From Bacteroidales bacterium (GTDB lineage: Bacteria > Bacteroidota > Bacteroidia > Bacteroidales > JAGOPY01): a stretch of 7,414 nt of DNA. The position numbers were made by a program, and so were the translations under genes. Where the stretch lies: NCBI GenBank assembly GCA_030638325.1, contig DAOWEV010000130.1:1-7414 (forward strand), written 5' to 3'. Positions 5,734 to 7,414 of the stretch are shown here, piece by piece. Under the pieces are notes generated by a model. It did not search any database. It saw nothing but the letters and a program-made list of their open reading frames with translations, and was not told the DNA's origin. How positions within the stretch are numbered: position 1 is the stretch's first letter; every line of letters starts with the position of its first letter.

Positions 5734-6208
5734 GATTATAAAGTCGAAGATATTTACCTGGGAAGAATTGAAATTCCAGCTTGAAGTGTGGCGTTTCCTG
5801 AATGAAAAGATCGTTTTCACCAATGGTTGCTTTGATATTATTCACCTGGGGCATATAGAATACCTTGCCAAAGCATCTGATTTCGGAAACATCCTGATAA
5901 TAGGACTGAATACGGATGATTCGGTGAAACGGATCAAAGGTGATAACCGCCCAATTTATGATCAGGGCGCCAGGGAAATGACCATGGCTGCACTGCATTT
6001 TGTTGATGCCGTAGTATTGTTTGACGAGGATACACCCTATGAACTGATAAAACTGGTACAACCCGATGTGCTGGTAAAAGGCAGCGATTATGGAAAAGAA
6101 GACATCGTCGGAGCAGATATTGTCAGGAAAAATGGCGGCGAAGTAGTGACCATTGACCTGGTTCCCGGGTACTCAACTACGGAAGCTATTGATAAGATCA
6201 CCAGATAA
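5717..6208 (+). CDS. rfaE2: D-glycero-beta-D-manno-heptose 1-phosphate adenylyltransferase
   Basis: This cytoplasmic nucleotidyltransferase converts heptose 1-phosphate and ATP to ADP-heptose, the donor for the lipopolysaccharide inner core. The 163-residue protein corresponds to the C-terminal half of bifunctional HldE; the kinase half is missing, as expected in organisms that encode it separately. Visible motifs are FTNGCFDIIHLGH (34-46, with the HxGH site H43-H46), GLNTDDSVKRIKGDNRPI (63-80), VLVKGSDY (118-125), IVGADIV (130-136) and GYSTTEAIDKI (151-161). All are typical of the family and intact. The ATG lies within the end of the membrane-protein gene in another frame, indicating translational coupling. 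Together they suggest a small envelope-biogenesis unit, though a direct functional link is inference. The kinase, isomerase and phosphatase of the pathway are not in the window. Confidence 0.94.
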   Translation: MKTQIEIIKSKIFTWEELKFQLEVWRFLNEKIVFTNGCFDIIHLGHIEYLAKASDFGNILIIGLNTDDSVKRIKGDNRPIYDQGAREMTMAALHFVDAVVLFDEDTPYELIKLVQPDVLVKGSDYGKEDIVGADIVRKNGGEVVTIDLVPGYSTTEAIDKITR

Positions 6209-6260
6209 GGGAGTGTTAACTTCTTTAATTCTTAAACCAGCACAAGGGCATAAACAAAAT

Positions 6261-6378
6261 GATTAACGATTAACGATTGTAGATTAACGATTTGAGATTT
6301 GTTGACCTTGACTAAAATAGATTGGTTTTTGCAAAAAAAAATCTAAAATCGTTAATCGTTAATCTACAATCGTTAATC
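6261..6378. repeat. palindromic element built of GATT-starting heptads
   Basis: The left arm (6261-6302) is six uninterrupted 7-base units all starting GATT, mostly GATTAAC. The right arm (6337-6378) read in reverse complement is again six such units. Positions 6268-6292 and 6354-6378 are a perfect 25-bp inverted repeat, offset by one heptad from the full arms. The loop is 61 bases with an A-run at 6333-6341. It lies between rfaE2 and radA, so readthrough RNA could form a long AU-rich hairpin. There is no T-tract after the right arm, so it is not a standard terminator. Confidence 0.8.
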
Positions 6379-6436
6379 AATGATCTTTATAAACTTTCAA
6401 CTCTGCATAAATAATGCAAGTTAAGTATTGAGTATC

Positions 6437-6443
6437 AGGGGGA
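6437..6443 (+). promoter_or_regulatory. Shine-Dalgarno-like site of radA
   Basis: AGGGGGA ends 9 bases before the ATG at 6453 and is the only good Shine-Dalgarno match in the window. It supports this start over the out-of-frame ATG at 6445. Confidence 0.5.
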
Positions 6444-6452
6444 CATGGGTAT

Positions 6453-7414
6453 ATGGCTAAATCTTCACAAATAAAAACCGCCTTTTTCTGCCAGAATTGC
6501 GGAGCACAATCGCCCAAGTGGATTGGACGCTGTCCGTCCTGCGGTGAGTGGAATACCTATGTTGAGGAAGTGCTTCAGAAGAGTGATAAAAAATCCTCTC
6601 CGGTTGCTTCATTTGCTGCAGTTTCCCCACCCAGGCCGGTGCCTGTTACGGATACGGCAATTGACAAGCTTCCGAGGATGGCTACCGGGAATGGAGAGAT
6701 GGACAGGGTGCTGGGAGGTGGTATTGTGCCAGGGTCGCTGGTTCTAATCGGGGGTGAACCGGGCATCGGGAAATCTACCCTGATGCTGCAGATCGCCTTG
6801 AAGATCCGGGGAAAAAAGGTGCTCTATGTTACAGGCGAAGAAAGTGAGGGGCAGATCAGGATGCGTGCCGACCGTATCGGCATTGAAAATCAGGATTGCC
6901 TGATCTTAACGGAAACCAACACCCAGAATATCTTTCATTATCTTGAAAAGCTCTCACCGGATGTTGTGATCGTGGATTCAGTCCAGACCTTGCATACCAA
7001 CATTATCGATTCCTCAGCGGGCAGCATATCCCAGATCCGGGAAAGCGCTGCAGAGTTTCACAAATATGCCAAACTGACGGCTACCCCTGTCTTCCTGATA
7101 GGCCATATCACAAAAGAAGGCATGCTGGCCGGTCCCAAGGTACTCGAGCATATGGTGGATACCGTCCTGCAGTTCGAAGGAGAACGTAATTATGGGTACC
7201 GCATTCTGCGCTCGGTCAAGAACCGCTTTGGCCCCGCCAACGAGTTGGGTATTTATGAGATGCAGAACAATGGTTTACGGGAGGTTAAGAACCCGTCCGA
7301 GATCTTGCTCTCCCAACGGGAAGAAGAGGTGAGCGGCTCCACCGTGGCGGCCACCATTGAAGGAATGCGGCCCATGCTGATCGAGATACAGGCGCTGGTG
7401 AGCTCTGCGGCCTA
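6453..7414 (+). CDS. radA: DNA repair protein RadA (partial, 3' end outside the window)
   Basis: RadA (Sms) is a RecA-like ATPase and hexameric helicase that promotes branch migration during homologous recombination and repair. The first 320 codons are present. They show the N-terminal C4 zinc finger (C13-x2-C16 and C27-x2-C30, with SPKWIGRCPSCGEWNT), a proline-rich linker (about 50-70), the RecA-like core with Walker A GEPGIGKST (101-109), the GEES motif (128-131), Walker B VVIVDSVQTL (171-180, D175), and the RadA-specific KNRFG motif (256-260). The frame stays open at the window end at the start of the Lon-like C-terminal domain (IEIQALVSSAA). Family length is about 450-460 residues, so roughly 130-140 codons are missing. 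A 244-base spacer with the GATT-heptad palindrome separates it from rfaE2, so separate transcription is likely, though I cannot point to a clean promoter box. Confidence 0.97.
   Translation, partial: MAKSSQIKTAFFCQNCGAQSPKWIGRCPSCGEWNTYVEEVLQKSDKKSSPVASFAAVSPPRPVPVTDTAIDKLPRMATGNGEMDRVLGGGIVPGSLVLIGGEPGIGKSTLMLQIALKIRGKKVLYVTGEESEGQIRMRADRIGIENQDCLILTETNTQNIFHYLEKLSPDVVIVDSVQTLHTNIIDSSAGSISQIRESAAEFHKYAKLTATPVFLIGHITKEGMLAGPKVLEHMVDTVLQFEGERNYGYRILRSVKNRFGPANELGIYEMQNNGLREVKNPSEILLSQREEEVSGSTVAATIEGMRPMLIEIQALVSSAA

Noticed and set aside
6404..6418. TGCAT-AAATA-ATGCA dyad upstream of radA as an operator.
   Set aside because: The arms are only 5 bp in AT-rich DNA and no promoter box is clearly associated with it.

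Overview
The window looks like a chromosomal segment of a member of the Bacteroidota, probably an uncultured Bacteroidales-like or related lineage. The evidence is several close matches to the phylum's -7 promoter box (TAnnTTTG) placed just upstream of genes, mostly weak or absent Shine-Dalgarno sequences, secreted proteins of Bacteroidota style, and the core set panC / flippase-like membrane protein / stand-alone heptose-1-phosphate adenylyltransferase / radA.

Left part (1-2490, all on the minus strand) is accessory DNA with a defence character. A DNA methyltransferase (1167-2045, SPPY class) is followed by a type II restriction endonuclease resembling the EcoO109I/PmeII group (461-1207). 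Their reading frames overlap by 41 bases. The methyltransferase has a perfect -7 box ending 4 bases before its ATG, which implies a leaderless or nearly leaderless mRNA. Downstream lie an unrecognised 74-residue ORF (151-375) and the beginning of a secreted protein (129 to beyond base 1). Upstream of the pair is an 80-residue winged-helix fragment of an AbiEi-like antitoxin/regulator (2246-2488). It has lost its C-terminal part but keeps a 17-bp palindromic operator at its promoter. The 200 bases between it and the methyltransferase show no gene.

Middle part (2490-3771): a forward gene for a secreted thioredoxin-fold protein with a CSDS active site (2718-3230) has its own promoter. It is followed by 541 AT-rich bases without a gene. 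Most of that space is a palindromic element whose arms are built from degenerate 7-base units (CTAAATC-like).

Right part (3772-7414, plus strand): panC (pantoate-beta-alanine ligase), a flippase-like integral membrane protein starting with TTG, rfaE2 (ADP-heptose synthesis, overlapping the membrane-protein gene by 17 bases), a second palindromic element made of 7-base units (GATTAAC-like, with a perfect 25-bp inverted repeat), and the first 320 codons of radA. No panD lies next to panC, although the two are commonly adjacent in this phylum. A well-formed promoter in the 3' end of panC probably drives the membrane-protein/rfaE2 pair.

The most unusual features are the two independent heptad-periodic palindromes, the truncated antitoxin with its intact operator, and the compact overlapping restriction-modification pair with its leaderless promoter and an N-x-K in place of the usual E-x-K at the nuclease site. 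I see no clear evidence of a wholly new multi-gene system. The unrecognised small gene behind the nuclease is the only candidate extra component.
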